A stretch of 64,000 nucleotides of DNA from Rossellomorea sp036867415 (lineage in GTDB: Bacteria > Bacillota > Bacilli > Bacillales > Bacillaceae_B): contig NZ_JBAJHU010000007.1 of NCBI RefSeq assembly GCF_036867415.1, forward strand, positions 62,001-126,000. Direction: 5' to 3'. The position numbers were made by a program, and so were the translations under genes. The notes beneath the pieces are model-generated. The model was not told the origin of the DNA, searched no databases, and saw only the letters and a program-made list of their open reading frames with translations. Positions 8,363 through 17,428 of the stretch are shown here, piece after piece. Within the stretch, counting starts at the first letter, position 1; every line of letters begins with the position of its first letter.

Positions 8363-9652
8363 TCAAGACGCCTTTTGCTCTTTTAAGACCACGCGTGTTT
8401 CCCGTTTTCTTGCGACATTAAAGAATACGTTCAACAGTATGGCTATCATGCTTCCTGCAACGATCCCATTATCCGTTAAAATTTGAATGCCGGATGGCAT
8501 CTGGGAGAATAGTTCGGGAACTGCCGTTACGCCCAATCCCATACCAACAGAACAGGCGATGATCAATAGATTTTCCTGAGACGAAAAGTCCACGCTGCTT
8601 AACATCTTGATTCCATATGCAATGACCATCCCGAACATAGCAACCATGGCACCCCCAAGAACAGGAGCAGGAATGATTGTGGTTAATGCCCCGATTTTTG
8701 GTACCATTCCCAGAATGATAAGGAATATCCCCGTCAAGTAGATGATGTGATTCTTTTTCACACCGGACAATTGAATCAAGCCTACATTTTGTGAATACGT
8801 CGTGTAAGGGAATGCATTGAAAATCCCTCCAAGAACAATGGCAAGTCCTTCAGCGCGATAACCTCTCGCCAAATCTTTTTCAGATACTTCTTTTTTACAA
8901 ATATCCGATAGTGCAAAATAAACACCTGTTGATTCAACCAGACTTACCATAGCAACCAGGATCATCGTCAAGATCGCGGAAATCTCGAAAGTCGGCATTC
9001 CGAAGTAAAACGGCTGGGCCATATGGAACCATGCAGCATCACCTACTGCATTGAAGCTGACCATTCCCATCATATAGGCGATGACGGTACCGATTACAAG
9101 GCCCGCCAGTATCGAGACAGAACGAATGAAGCCTGTGAAAAACTTATAAAGAAAGAGGATAATGAACAAAGTTCCAAAAGCAAGCGAGAGATTGGTCATA
9201 GAACCAAAATCCGCACTTCCTTGGCCGCCAGCCATATTATTCATTGCGACCGGAATCAGGGTGATCCCTATAATCGTTACAACGGACCCCGTTACAACGG
9301 GAGGGAAAAACCGAACCAGCTTACCGAAGTATTTACTGATTATCATGACAAACACACCGGATACCAGAATCGAACCATAAATAGCCGAAATCCCGTATTG
9401 ACCGCCGATGGCAATCATGGGACCGACTGCAGTGAAAGTACAACCCAATACAACCGGAAGCCCGATACCGAAAAATCTGTTCTTCCAGATCTGCAGGATG
9501 GTCGCGATCCCGCACATGAAAATATCAATCGAAACTAGATACGTAAGCTGTTGACCGGTTAAACCAAGAGCCCCTCCTACAATCAGCGGAACAATGACCG
9601 CTCCGGCATACATAGCCAAAACATGCTGGATACCTAATGATGCATTTTTCAT
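8363..9652 (-). CDS. pbuX: Xanthine permease PbuX (NCS2 family)
   Basis: This 429-residue protein has about 12-14 hydrophobic segments and the nucleobase-cation-symporter-2 pattern. It starts with IQHVLAMYAGAVIVPLIVGG and contains the QNVGLIQLSGV motif (substrate region) near residue 290. It imports xanthine by proton symport. The ATG overlaps the xpt stop by four bases (ATGA). The pairing with xpt and the guanine riboswitch upstream identify it as the xanthine rather than the uracil branch. Confidence 0.93.
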   Translation of the reverse strand: MKNASLGIQHVLAMYAGAVIVPLIVGGALGLTGQQLTYLVSIDIFMCGIATILQIWKNRFFGIGLPVVLGCTFTAVGPMIAIGGQYGISAIYGSILVSGVFVMIISKYFGKLVRFFPPVVTGSVVTIIGITLIPVAMNNMAGGQGSADFGSMTNLSLAFGTLFIILFLYKFFTGFIRSVSILAGLVIGTVIAYMMGMVSFNAVGDAAWFHMAQPFYFGMPTFEISAILTMILVAMVSLVESTGVYFALSDICKKEVSEKDLARGYRAEGLAIVLGGIFNAFPYTTYSQNVGLIQLSGVKKNHIIYLTGIFLIILGMVPKIGALTTIIPAPVLGGAMVAMFGMVIAYGIKMLSSVDFSSQENLLIIACSVGMGLGVTAVPELFSQMPSGIQILTDNGIVAGSMIAILLNVFFNVARKRETRVVLKEQKAS

Positions 9653-10248
9653 TTGCTGTGAACCTCCTCTTTGTCTTCATCCTTAAATGTGATATTTTTA
9701 TCACCTAAAGACATAATTTCTGCCAATGATTCCACATGATACCCTTTCCGGCGGAGAGTTTTTCCTCCATCCTGGAATGCTTTCTCGATGACGATCCCGA
9801 TGCCTGCAACATGGGCACAAGCTTTATGAACAAGTTCAATGAGCCCCAAAGCTGCCTGGCCATTTGCCAGGAAGTCGTCAATGATCAATACGTTGTCTCC
9901 TTCTACTATATATTTATCTGATATTGAAATCGTATTTTCCTCCTGCTTTGTAAACGAATAAACCTTCGAACTGAGAATGCCTTCCGATAACGTCAAAGAT
10001 TGCCGCTTACGTGCGTATATCAATGGAACATGCAATTCTAAAGCAGCCATGACTCCCGGTGCGATTCCTGAAGATTCGATCGTCAACACTTTCGAAATAG
10101 ACTTATGACGAAATCTCTCCGCAAACTCTTCTCCGATTTCCTTCATCAATTGGGGATCAACCTGATGATTAAGGAATGAATCAACCTTTAACACCGAGTC
10201 CGAGAGTACTAATCCTTCTTTATTAATTTTTTGTTTTAATGCGTCCAT
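9649..10248 (-). CDS. xpt: Xanthine phosphoribosyltransferase
   Basis: This 199-residue type-I phosphoribosyltransferase has the PRPP loop VLIIDDFLANGQAALG near residue 120-140 and TIESSGIAPGVMAALE near residue 60. It converts xanthine and PRPP to XMP. The start at 10248 (MDALKQKI) has AGGAGTGAAAAG just upstream and matches the B. subtilis protein. An in-frame extension to 10380 runs through the riboswitch terminator and is not coding. It is the first gene of the xpt-pbuX operon. Confidence 0.95.
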   Translation of the reverse strand: MDALKQKINKEGLVLSDSVLKVDSFLNHQVDPQLMKEIGEEFAERFRHKSISKVLTIESSGIAPGVMAALELHVPLIYARKRQSLTLSEGILSSKVYSFTKQEENTISISDKYIVEGDNVLIIDDFLANGQAALGLIELVHKACAHVAGIGIVIEKAFQDGGKTLRRKGYHVESLAEIMSLGDKNITFKDEDKEEVHSK

Positions 10249-10288
10249 CTTTTCACTCCTCCAGTTCGTCCCCATTATCCTTACTAAA

Positions 10289-10350
10289 CAAAAAAGCCTA
10301 ATGGAGATTGCACTCTGCTCAATGAATTGAGTGAGACAATGTCCTTTAGA
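10289..10350 (-). terminator. Guanine riboswitch expression platform (terminator)
   Basis: On the minus strand CTAA-GGA-ATTG-CACTC and its complement form a long interrupted stem followed directly by GGCTTTTTTG. It lies between the aptamer and the xpt ribosome binding site, as expected for a transcriptional OFF switch. Confidence 0.8.
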
Positions 10351-10408
10351 CTGATTGATAAAGGCAAAGAAAGTACGCATCGTTTACTGATACGAACGTC
10401 CCATTGCT

Positions 10409-10479
10409 CACTCATAGTCGGAAGATTTACGGTCATCCGGTAGAAACTTGCGGGCCATATCCCCGCGATTATATGAGTG
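10409..10479 (-). ncRNA. Guanine (purine) riboswitch aptamer
   Basis: The minus strand carries the full purine aptamer: the P1 arm CACTCATATAATCGCG at the 5' end, loop 2 CAAGTTTCTACCGG, loop 3 CCGTAAATCTTC, and the core CCGACTATGAGTG. The C in GACTATG is the ligand-specifying position and indicates guanine, not adenine. It represses xpt-pbuX when guanine or hypoxanthine is plentiful. Confidence 0.95.
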
Positions 10480-10504
10480 AATGCATATTGAATTAATTAA
10501 CGTA

Positions 10505-10533
10505 AGTATAATGTGTAACCATTCACTTGTAAA
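10505..10533 (-). promoter_or_regulatory. Sigma-A promoter of xpt-pbuX
   Basis: TTTACA and TATACT on the minus strand are separated by 17 bases, 25 bases upstream of the aptamer. Confidence 0.75.
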
Positions 10534-10600
10534 GCTAATTTCTTAACATTAAGTATAAATTCAATAAAATCGTTCGTGATTCCAGACTTCCCCATACAGC

Positions 10601-10632
10601 AAAAAGAGGCATAGATCCCTCTCTATACCTCT
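10601..10632 (-). terminator. Terminator of the sulfate assimilation operon
   Basis: An 11-bp stem AGAGGTATAGA / TCTATGCCTCT (one wobble) followed by TTTT on the minus strand. The 5' arm overlaps the last codons of ylnF. Confidence 0.85.
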
Positions 10633-11174
10633 TCTGCCATCTGTTTCAGCAGCATGACCTTTTCCTCTCTGCTTACAGCAGATCGGTTAATTTCCTGTCT
10701 TTTCTGCGCCATCAAGGATAACTCCCCGATAAATGACTCATTGATTTGCTCCATGAACTGCCGGCATAATTTTTTTCCCAAAATAGGGCTGGCACCATGG
10801 GTGGAGACAGAGACTGATAAATGACCTCTTTGCATAAAAGAAGTCATGTGAAAATCGCTGAGACTTCCCTGATCAATTAAGCTTACAAGCTGATGCTGTG
10901 CAGCCTGGTCCTTTATCCATTCATTAATCTCCCGCTTGTCTGTTGCGGCCAGTATGATAAAGGCATCCTCTAAATCGGTTTTTTCGACCGTTTTTTGTTT
11001 CCACTGAATTTCACTGCTGCCGGCAAGCTTTCTGATTCCATCTACTGCTTGCGGGCTCACAACCGTTACATCGGCACCGTGTTCCATAAATACACGGAGC
11101 TTCCTTAACGCAATATTTCCTCCGCCTGCCACAGTTACCTTTCTCCCTTTCATATCAATCATAAGAGGGAGCAT
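10623..11174 (-). CDS. ylnF: Precorrin-2 dehydrogenase (siroheme synthesis)
   Basis: This 183-residue protein begins MLPLMIDMKGRKVTVAGGGN, a Rossmann NAD-binding motif typical of YlnF/SirC. It oxidises precorrin-2 to sirohydrochlorin. It retains SVSTHGASPILGKKL, the conserved region used for substrate binding. The start overlaps ylnE by 20 bp, and MLPL matches the B. subtilis start. It ends the operon, directly at the terminator. Its product feeds YlnE chelatase and then the sulfite reductase encoded upstream. Confidence 0.92.
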   Translation of the reverse strand: MLPLMIDMKGRKVTVAGGGNIALRKLRVFMEHGADVTVVSPQAVDGIRKLAGSSEIQWKQKTVEKTDLEDAFIILAATDKREINEWIKDQAAQHQLVSLIDQGSLSDFHMTSFMQRGHLSVSVSTHGASPILGKKLCRQFMEQINESFIGELSLMAQKRQEINRSAVSREEKVMLLKQMAEEV

Positions 11175-11904
11175 CAGTTTGTCCTCCTTTTATAGTTTCT
11201 CTGATTCGATCGATAAACGCCTCTGCAACCAAAGGTTCTTTTCCTAAGTAACCACACAGCTTTATTCGGCTGTTTATGTTATGCAGGTCTTTTTCGATAC
11301 CTTTCATCAATAATCCGGTAAACAGCAGATAAGGGATGAATACAACCTGCCTTCCCGTTTGCATTGCTTTTTGAAGCGTATCCTTAAAACTCGGGGCGGC
11401 GGCTGTTAGAAAACAGGTCCAAACATCTTCAAATCCCGTTTTTTTCTGCACAATACCAGCAATCTCTCCCAACTCTCTTTTCACGTCAGTATCAGAGCTC
11501 CCTCTCCCAATGAGTACAGCAATTGCAGAAGAATCAACATCCGTGCATTCACCGATGTTGTTAATCACAGAATCAGCCATTTTTTCGTGTACCCCGATCG
11601 GATTTCCATAATTGATCACAATGGATGGATGCTTAGCTGAACATGCTTTCAACACCTTTGGAATGTCTATTTTTGAATGGGCTGCTGTCAGTAATAAAAG
11701 AGGAACAACCGAAACTTGATCAGCCCCGGCATTCACACATTTATCAAATCCTTCTTCAATGGAAGGGGCAGCAAGCTCAAGAAAACTGATTTCCTGAACT
11801 TCCGCATCTATATGAGGTTTGCAGCGATTTATAAAGCCGACTGCTTCTTCGCGTGCCTGCCTGAGTCTGCTTCCATGGCATACATATAATACAGCATGGC
11901 TCAT
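11155..11904 (-). CDS. ylnE: Sirohydrochlorin ferrochelatase
   Basis: This 249-residue protein has two CbiX-like halves. The N-terminal histidine motif YVCHGSRLRQAREEA and VPLLLLTAAHSKIDIP supply the metal-ligand histidines; the second half has LIGRGSSDTD and VFIPYLLFTGLLMKG. The family inserts Fe2+ into sirohydrochlorin to make siroheme. It begins immediately after the ylnD stop. In Bacillus the function is split from YlnD and YlnF rather than fused as in CysG. Confidence 0.92.
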   Translation of the reverse strand: MSHAVLYVCHGSRLRQAREEAVGFINRCKPHIDAEVQEISFLELAAPSIEEGFDKCVNAGADQVSVVPLLLLTAAHSKIDIPKVLKACSAKHPSIVINYGNPIGVHEKMADSVINNIGECTDVDSSAIAVLIGRGSSDTDVKRELGEIAGIVQKKTGFEDVWTCFLTAAAPSFKDTLQKAMQTGRQVVFIPYLLFTGLLMKGIEKDLHNINSRIKLCGYLGKEPLVAEAFIDRIRETIKGGQTDAPSYD

Positions 11905-12678
11905 TTATAATGCCTCACTCATCTGCCGCTTTAAAGTCATCTCTTCAAACCACTGAATTTTTTCACGGTAACGGACGACTTCCCCGACAATGATCATACT
12001 CGGATTTTCAATTTTTGATTCCTTCACAATGTCCACGATGGTTTCAAGCGTGCCCGTGACGGTTCTCTGGACTTCTGTTGTACCCCAATGAACGAGAGCG
12101 ACGGGCGTGTCCTTACTCTTTCCATATTGGATAAGCTTTCCTTTGATATACGGGAGGTTGCTGACCCCCATATAAATGGCAAGAGTATCAATCCCTTTCG
12201 AAAGACCCTCCCATTTCTCTTCTTCTGATTGATCGTTCTTGCGATAACCTGTCACGAAAGCAACCGACGAACTCGCATCCCGGTGCGTTACCGGTATCCC
12301 GGCGTAGGCAGCTGCAGCGATTCCCGAAGTGATTCCGGGAATGATTTCGAACGGAATATTCTTGCTTGCCAGAGCTTCAGCTTCCTCTCCGCCCCTCCCG
12401 AAGACGAAAGGATCGCCGCCTTTCAATCGGACGACTTCCTTTCCGCTGGCTGCATATCTCGAAAGAAAATGATTGATCGTCTCTTGTTTCATTGTGTGAT
12501 AGTTTGGGAGTTTTCCGCAGTATATCAGGTCTGCCCCTTTCTTCGCATATGTCAACAGCGTCTTATTCACGAGTCGGTCATACAAGATCACATCTGCCCT
12601 CTCGATCGCCTTCACTGCCTTAAGCGTAATCAATTCAGGATCTCCAGGACCCGCTCCCACCAAGTAAACCTTACCCAT
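11905..12678 (-). CDS. ylnD: Uroporphyrinogen-III C-methyltransferase
   Basis: The 257-residue SAM-dependent methyltransferase starts MGKVYLVGAGPGDPELIT, with the glycine-rich SAM loop. It contains RLKGGDPFVFGRGGEEAE and PGITSGIAAAAYAGIPVTHR, both diagnostic of SUMT. It makes precorrin-2 from uroporphyrinogen III. A GTG one codon upstream (12681) is also possible. ATG at 12678 matches relatives, and either start overlaps the end of the preceding small gene, implying coupling. Confidence 0.92.
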   Translation of the reverse strand: MGKVYLVGAGPGDPELITLKAVKAIERADVILYDRLVNKTLLTYAKKGADLIYCGKLPNYHTMKQETINHFLSRYAASGKEVVRLKGGDPFVFGRGGEEAEALASKNIPFEIIPGITSGIAAAAYAGIPVTHRDASSSVAFVTGYRKNDQSEEEKWEGLSKGIDTLAIYMGVSNLPYIKGKLIQYGKSKDTPVALVHWGTTEVQRTVTGTLETIVDIVKESKIENPSMIIVGEVVRYREKIQWFEEMTLKRQMSEAL

Positions 12679-12917
12679 CACTGATTTCCCCCTAAAGTGT
12701 TTGATCGTGTTTCCTGTTCGTGCAGCACATACCCTGCCCCGCTTCCTCTGATTCTTCGTTTCTCATAAAGAGAGATATCCTGGATATCAGGTTTTTTCAA
12801 GAAGTACTTCTCAAGCTCTATTTCCACCAGATCAAATGCTTTTTCATCTTGTTCTGCAGCAATTATCACACTTGTCACAAGTACAGACGTGGTTACTTCA
12901 AATCGGTACAGATTCAT
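12678..12917 (-). CDS. DUF3906-like small protein
   Basis: A 79-residue protein begins MNLYRFEVTTSVLVTSVIIA, followed by an EQDEKAFDLVEIELEKYF helix and LYEKRRIRGSGAGYV. This looks like the small Bacillus family DUF3906, whose function is unknown. The start at 12917 has AAGGAGG at good spacing. It is inserted between the sulfite reductase and the siroheme genes and is translationally coupled to ylnD. An accessory role in siroheme or sulfite reductase maturation is a guess from position only. Confidence 0.65.
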   Translation of the reverse strand: MNLYRFEVTTSVLVTSVIIAAEQDEKAFDLVEIELEKYFLKKPDIQDISLYEKRRIRGSGAGYVLHEQETRSNTLGGNQ

Positions 12918-12930
12918 GAAGTCCCTCCTT

Positions 12931-14541
12931 TTATGCTTCTTGCAGCATTTCATCCAGCGAACGCTGCAGTGATGAGCTCCCTGTGCGGCTGATATAATCA
13001 AAGAATGATTCACCAGGTTGTTTTGTGCGTTTAAAATGCAGCAATAACTCCTTCACCACATTAGTCAAATCCTCCGCGTTCACTTTTCCCTTTAGTTTTT
13101 CATTCAGTTTTCCACCATCTTGAAGGGTACCGCCCACATATATTTCAAAGGCTTCAATCATTTTCTTATCTTTTGTCCTCATTTTGATACCCTGCAATCC
13201 AATATCTGCAATTTGCCGCTGTCCGCATGAATTTGGACAACCGACCATGTGGATACGAACTGGAACGTCCAGCGACAAGTCTCTGTCCAGCTCGTTCGCA
13301 ATCACTCTCATCCGTTCCTTTGTTTCGACCAGCGCCAGATTGCAATATTCGATTCCCGTACAGGAGACGGAGTAACCGATAAAGGATAGTGGACTGGTAG
13401 AAATTCGGTCGAAGATCTTTTCTCCAAGCAAAGCCTCCACATGTTCATCCGGTATATTCGGAATTATAAGGTTTTGAGAATTGCAGTTTCTTAGTTCACC
13501 ATTCCCGTATTTTTTTGAAATTCCGGCGAGTTCTAATACTTCGTCAGAATTCAAGCGGCCTACCGGAACGTTCAGACCGACATAATTCAGCCCTTCCTGT
13601 TTTTGGCGGTGAACACCATAGAAATACCCGGCATTCCATCCTTTCACCGCATCTTCACCTGCAGGTAGAAGTTCTATATACTCCGACAGTTTTTCCCGGA
13701 ATTTTTCAGGACCCCAGTCAGCCATAAGGAACTTCAGACGGGCCAAATGACGCTTCTCCCGGTAACCGAAGTCCCTGAAGATCGTTGTTACCGCAATGGC
13801 CGTATCTTTCACCTGCTGAGGGAGGAGGAATACATCAAGCTCCTCTGCAAGAAACGGACGTGCAGACAATCCTCCGCCGATCTTCAAATGAAAACCGACT
13901 TTCGATTCCCCATCGATCACTTTTGTTGCAGGAGTGAAGGATACACAATTGATCTCCGCATTGGCTGCATTATGGACATTTGAACTGATTGACATTTTAT
14001 ACTTCCTTGGAAGGTTCGAAAAATCTTCATTATGCTGAAAAAAATCATAAATTTCTTTAACAAGTGCTCTTGTATCAAATAATTCATCTGGATCAATACC
14101 GGCCAGAGGGTTTCCTACGATATTCCGTGTAATATCGCCGCATGCCCCTGCTGAGGACAATCCTACTTTCTCTAAACGGTCAAAGATATCAGGAATTTGT
14201 TCAATCTTTAACCAGTGGAATTGAATGGCCTGCCTCGTCGTAATATCATAAACATCACGCCCGTACTCCTTGGCAATGAAAGCCAGCTCTCTTGCTTGTT
14301 CATAAGTAAGTACTCCTGAAGGGACATTGACCCTCATCATAAAATATCCGTCTTCCTTCGGGCGCTGCAAATATAGTCCAGCCCATTTGAATTTATCCCA
14401 TTCCTCTTTGGGAATAGAGGAAAATCCATGCTCGGCATAATATGGGATATCCCTGAAAATAGCCAACCCGTCTTTCTCCAGCTTCCATTTTTCCGTTTTA
14501 TTCAGCTTTTCATTTTCAGACCATGATTTTATATAAGCCAT
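12931..14541 (-). CDS. Single-chain siroheme sulfite/nitrite reductase (ferredoxin-type)
   Basis: This protein of about 536 residues has the duplicated nitrite/sulfite reductase fold. An N-terminal ferrodoxin-like half includes DVYDITTRQAIQFHWL, and the siroheme-4Fe-4S ligands are CTGIEYC (C-X5-C) and CPNSC (C-X3-C) in the second half. It lacks a flavoprotein partner, unlike B. subtilis CysJI, so ferredoxin or a similar small donor is likely. ATG at 14541 (MAYIKSW) is preferred over the ATG three codons earlier because AAGGAG is eight bases away. Its place between cysC and siroheme genes points to sulfite as substrate. Confidence 0.88.
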   Translation of the reverse strand: MAYIKSWSENEKLNKTEKWKLEKDGLAIFRDIPYYAEHGFSSIPKEEWDKFKWAGLYLQRPKEDGYFMMRVNVPSGVLTYEQARELAFIAKEYGRDVYDITTRQAIQFHWLKIEQIPDIFDRLEKVGLSSAGACGDITRNIVGNPLAGIDPDELFDTRALVKEIYDFFQHNEDFSNLPRKYKMSISSNVHNAANAEINCVSFTPATKVIDGESKVGFHLKIGGGLSARPFLAEELDVFLLPQQVKDTAIAVTTIFRDFGYREKRHLARLKFLMADWGPEKFREKLSEYIELLPAGEDAVKGWNAGYFYGVHRQKQEGLNYVGLNVPVGRLNSDEVLELAGISKKYGNGELRNCNSQNLIIPNIPDEHVEALLGEKIFDRISTSPLSFIGYSVSCTGIEYCNLALVETKERMRVIANELDRDLSLDVPVRIHMVGCPNSCGQRQIADIGLQGIKMRTKDKKMIEAFEIYVGGTLQDGGKLNEKLKGKVNAEDLTNVVKELLLHFKRTKQPGESFFDYISRTGSSSLQRSLDEMLQEA

Positions 14542-14553
14542 TTCATTCACTCC

Positions 14554-15156
14554 TTAAATAAGACGTTTTTGCTTTAATTCTTTCAGGATTTTCTCTACAC
14601 ATAAACCAATCGAATCCTTTTCAGTATCTAAAACAATTTCCGGATTCAACGGTTCTTCATAAGGAGCGCTGATTCCCGTGAAATTTGTGATTTCATTTCT
14701 TCTGGCTTTTCGATAAAGTCCCTTTGGATCTCTTTTCTCACATTCTTCCAGGGAGCATTTCACATGAACTTCGATGAATTCGTCCGGTTCCACTAATTCC
14801 CTGACTAGACCCCGGTCACCCCGGTAAGGTGAAATGAAGGCGGTAATCACGATTTGTCCGCTCTCGATAAATAATTTGGATACTTCTCCGATCCTTCTGA
14901 TGTTTTCTTTGCGATCCCCCTCTATGAAACCCAGATCGCTGTTTAGACCATGCCGGATATTGTCACCGTCAAGGACCACTGCCTGCTTTCCGCTTTCGAA
15001 AAGGGAATGCGCCAGCTTATTGGCGACGGAAGACTTTCCGGATGCAGACAATCCGGTGAACCATAATATAAAGCTTCCGTGACCATTCTTTTTCCGTCTT
15101 GAATCCTTTTTTACTGCCGCCTCATGCCAGACGATATTCTCTGTTCCGCTGCTCAT
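14554..15156 (-). CDS. cysC: Adenylylsulfate kinase
   Basis: A 200-residue P-loop kinase with the Walker A motif GLSASGKSS near residue 35. It has DGDNIRHGLNSDLGF, RRIGEVSKLF and FISPYRGDR, all typical APS kinase segments. It phosphorylates APS to PAPS with ATP. It lies 16 bp after sat and 12 bp before the sulfite reductase start. Its presence implies that CysH is fed mainly PAPS. Confidence 0.95.
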   Translation of the reverse strand: MSSGTENIVWHEAAVKKDSRRKKNGHGSFILWFTGLSASGKSSVANKLAHSLFESGKQAVVLDGDNIRHGLNSDLGFIEGDRKENIRRIGEVSKLFIESGQIVITAFISPYRGDRGLVRELVEPDEFIEVHVKCSLEECEKRDPKGLYRKARRNEITNFTGISAPYEEPLNPEIVLDTEKDSIGLCVEKILKELKQKRLI

Positions 15157-15172
15157 CTAAACTCCTCCTTTC

Positions 15173-16306
15173 TTATGATTGGACTTCCTGAGCCAATCCG
15201 CTGATTAATACATCAATTACTTCACGCCTGCTGAATGTGGAAGGCGGAATTTCTCCGTTTCGTAACATCCCTCTCACTTTCGTCCCGGATAAGATGACAT
15301 GATGTTTCCGATCATGCGGACAAGTTTTGGCTGTCGCCATCCCTTCACACTTTTCACAATAGAAGCTGTGTTCGAACCGGAGAGGTATGATACCGATATC
15401 ATCCGGACTGAACCGATCAAAGATTTTTTGAGCATCATACGTGCCATAGTAATCTCCAACTCCTGCATGATCACGTCCAACAATGAAATGAGTGCATCCG
15501 TAATTTTTGCGCACCAGTGCATGAAAGACCGCTTCCCTGGGACCTGCATACCTCATGGCAGCGGGGAAAACACCAAGTGTCACGTTATCCCCCGGATAAT
15601 AGTTCTTCAACAGCACCTCATAGCTCTGCATTCTGATTGGCGCAGGGATGTCATCCGTTTTGGTTTCACCGACCAGAGGATTTAAGAATAATCCGTCAAC
15701 CGTTTCCAGTGCCGTTTTCTGAATATATTCGTGAGCCCTGTGAACAGGATTTCGAGTTTGGAAGCCGACAATGGTCTTCCAACCTTTTTGTTGAAATTTC
15801 CTCCTAGTTTCATACGGGTCAAATGAGTAGGCAGGGAATGGTCTCGACAGGCGTTTATGAAGTGTGATTTTGCCGCCTGCATAGACATCACCGCGTTGGA
15901 ATAGTTTTTTCACTCCTGGATGATTCCGGTCACCAGTACCATAAACGTGAAGTGCCTCCTTCTCCTTATCGGGTTCAAATATGTCGCTTATTTCAATGGT
16001 TCCGTATGAAATCCCCTTATATACGAGTCTGCTTTTCAACCCTTTTTTTAAATCATTGGATTTATTGACGGGTAGTGTAATCGGTATGCTCCAGACGATT
16101 CCACTTTTCAGTCGCATTGTTTCTACTACACTGTTATAGTCTTCTTCTGATAAAAATCCCTGTAAAGGACTGTATGCACCAATTGCAATCAATTCCAAGT
16201 CACTCAAGGCTATGTCATCCAATTCAATTTCATGGGTGATTCCTTGTAAGGATTCTTCAGGGTTATATGCTTGTATCAATGTTCCTCCATGCGGTTGTAG
16301 ACTCAA
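15173..16306 (-). CDS. sat: Sulfate adenylyltransferase
   Basis: This 377-residue ATP sulfurylase has QTRNPVHRAHEYIQK (the active-site QxRNPxHRxHE motif), GRDHAGVGDYYGTYDAQ and the late cysteine pair FYCEKCEGMATAKTC. Zinc binding by those cysteines is plausible. It makes APS from sulfate and ATP. Length matches the Bacillus Sat enzyme without the fused kinase domain seen in fungi, consistent with a separate cysC next door. Confidence 0.95.
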   Translation of the reverse strand: MSLQPHGGTLIQAYNPEESLQGITHEIELDDIALSDLELIAIGAYSPLQGFLSEEDYNSVVETMRLKSGIVWSIPITLPVNKSNDLKKGLKSRLVYKGISYGTIEISDIFEPDKEKEALHVYGTGDRNHPGVKKLFQRGDVYAGGKITLHKRLSRPFPAYSFDPYETRRKFQQKGWKTIVGFQTRNPVHRAHEYIQKTALETVDGLFLNPLVGETKTDDIPAPIRMQSYEVLLKNYYPGDNVTLGVFPAAMRYAGPREAVFHALVRKNYGCTHFIVGRDHAGVGDYYGTYDAQKIFDRFSPDDIGIIPLRFEHSFYCEKCEGMATAKTCPHDRKHHVILSGTKVRGMLRNGEIPPSTFSRREVIDVLISGLAQEVQS

Positions 16307-16348
16307 TTCATATCCTCCTTAAAATTATCGATTTAGTCGGTATTAAGA

Positions 16349-17413
16349 TTAAATGCCTCCGCCTTCTTCCTGCAGTGATCTTCTTTCTTCGTTAATAATC
16401 TTCATTAAAGAAAGTGCTCCGATAGTGGCGATGATTACGCTGATCGGAACGACGACTGAATAAATATCACTTTGTATCACGAGCTTGATCAGGAAATAAG
16501 ACATACTAAGTGAAATGAGGGGCGACACCACCCAAATCTTTATGATTTTAGCAACGATTTTTTTCTTCAGCATCATTCTTCCTCCTTTTGCTGCACCGAG
16601 ACCGATGATGGAGGAAGATGTTACTTGAGTGAGTGGCATTGGCAGCCCATATAAGGAACTGATCATCACCAGGATGGCTCCTGTACTTGATATAATGATG
16701 CCTTCCTCTTTTGTAAACCGGGTGATTTTTTTACCATTCGTTTCAACCACTCTTCTACCAAGCAACATGGCACCGAGAGCCACAAAAAATCCTCCAAGCC
16801 AAATCCCGCTCCCTATGGACATAATGCCAGCTCCTACCAACGGGCCGACAGCATTGGCTGCATTATTCATCCCTGCAGAAATAGCCTCTAAGAATCCTGC
16901 CCCAATGAGCACCGGTCCCAGCCACTTCTTCTCAAATGTATATCCCTTTTTCTTCAGGAGATATAAGCTTTTTCCACTAAGCCAAGTAATAAGAAATGCT
17001 ATAAGGGGGATCACTACCCAAAAAGTCATGATGACGAAAAGGGATTTCACATACAATACCTGATATGCAACACCTGCGCCCACTACCGCCCCCACTGTTA
17101 CCTCACTTGTAGAAAGAGGAATACCGATCAGGTTGGCGAGAAACAATGACAGGGTTGAAGATAGCAGGATAATAACTACAATCTTAATCGTCAGTATGTC
17201 CTGTGGGATGATCCCCGAACTGATTGTTTTAACTACTTCCCCGCCTCCCACTACCGCCCCCAGCAATACTCCGGAAGCACAGATCAACAATGCTGTTCTC
17301 ATGTTCTGCACGGCACCTGCTCCATAAGCCACTCCCATCGATGCAGCCGCTCCACTTGCACCGATGTTAATGGCAAAAAACAGACTTACGCAAATTGCAA
17401 TGATTTCAAGCAA
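16349..17413 (-). CDS. cysP: Sulfate permease CysP (PiT family)
   Basis: This 354-residue membrane protein has about 10-11 hydrophobic segments. It carries the duplicated PiT signature: GASGAAASMGVAYGAGAVQNMRT in the first half (positions about 20-40) and SAGMNNAANAVGPLVGAGI in the second. PiT proteins usually carry phosphate, but the B. subtilis CysP branch carries sulfate. The location between cysH and sat makes sulfate the likely substrate. Confidence 0.9.
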   Translation of the reverse strand: MLEIIAICVSLFFAINIGASGAAASMGVAYGAGAVQNMRTALLICASGVLLGAVVGGGEVVKTISSGIIPQDILTIKIVVIILLSSTLSLFLANLIGIPLSTSEVTVGAVVGAGVAYQVLYVKSLFVIMTFWVVIPLIAFLITWLSGKSLYLLKKKGYTFEKKWLGPVLIGAGFLEAISAGMNNAANAVGPLVGAGIMSIGSGIWLGGFFVALGAMLLGRRVVETNGKKITRFTKEEGIIISSTGAILVMISSLYGLPMPLTQVTSSSIIGLGAAKGGRMMLKKKIVAKIIKIWVVSPLISLSMSYFLIKLVIQSDIYSVVVPISVIIATIGALSLMKIINEERRSLQEEGGGI

Positions 17414-17428
17414 TGAATTGCACCATTC

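Noticed and set aside
10249..10380. 44-codon upstream extension of xpt
   Set aside because: The region is the riboswitch terminator; the start at 10248 has a good ribosome binding site and matches known Xpt.
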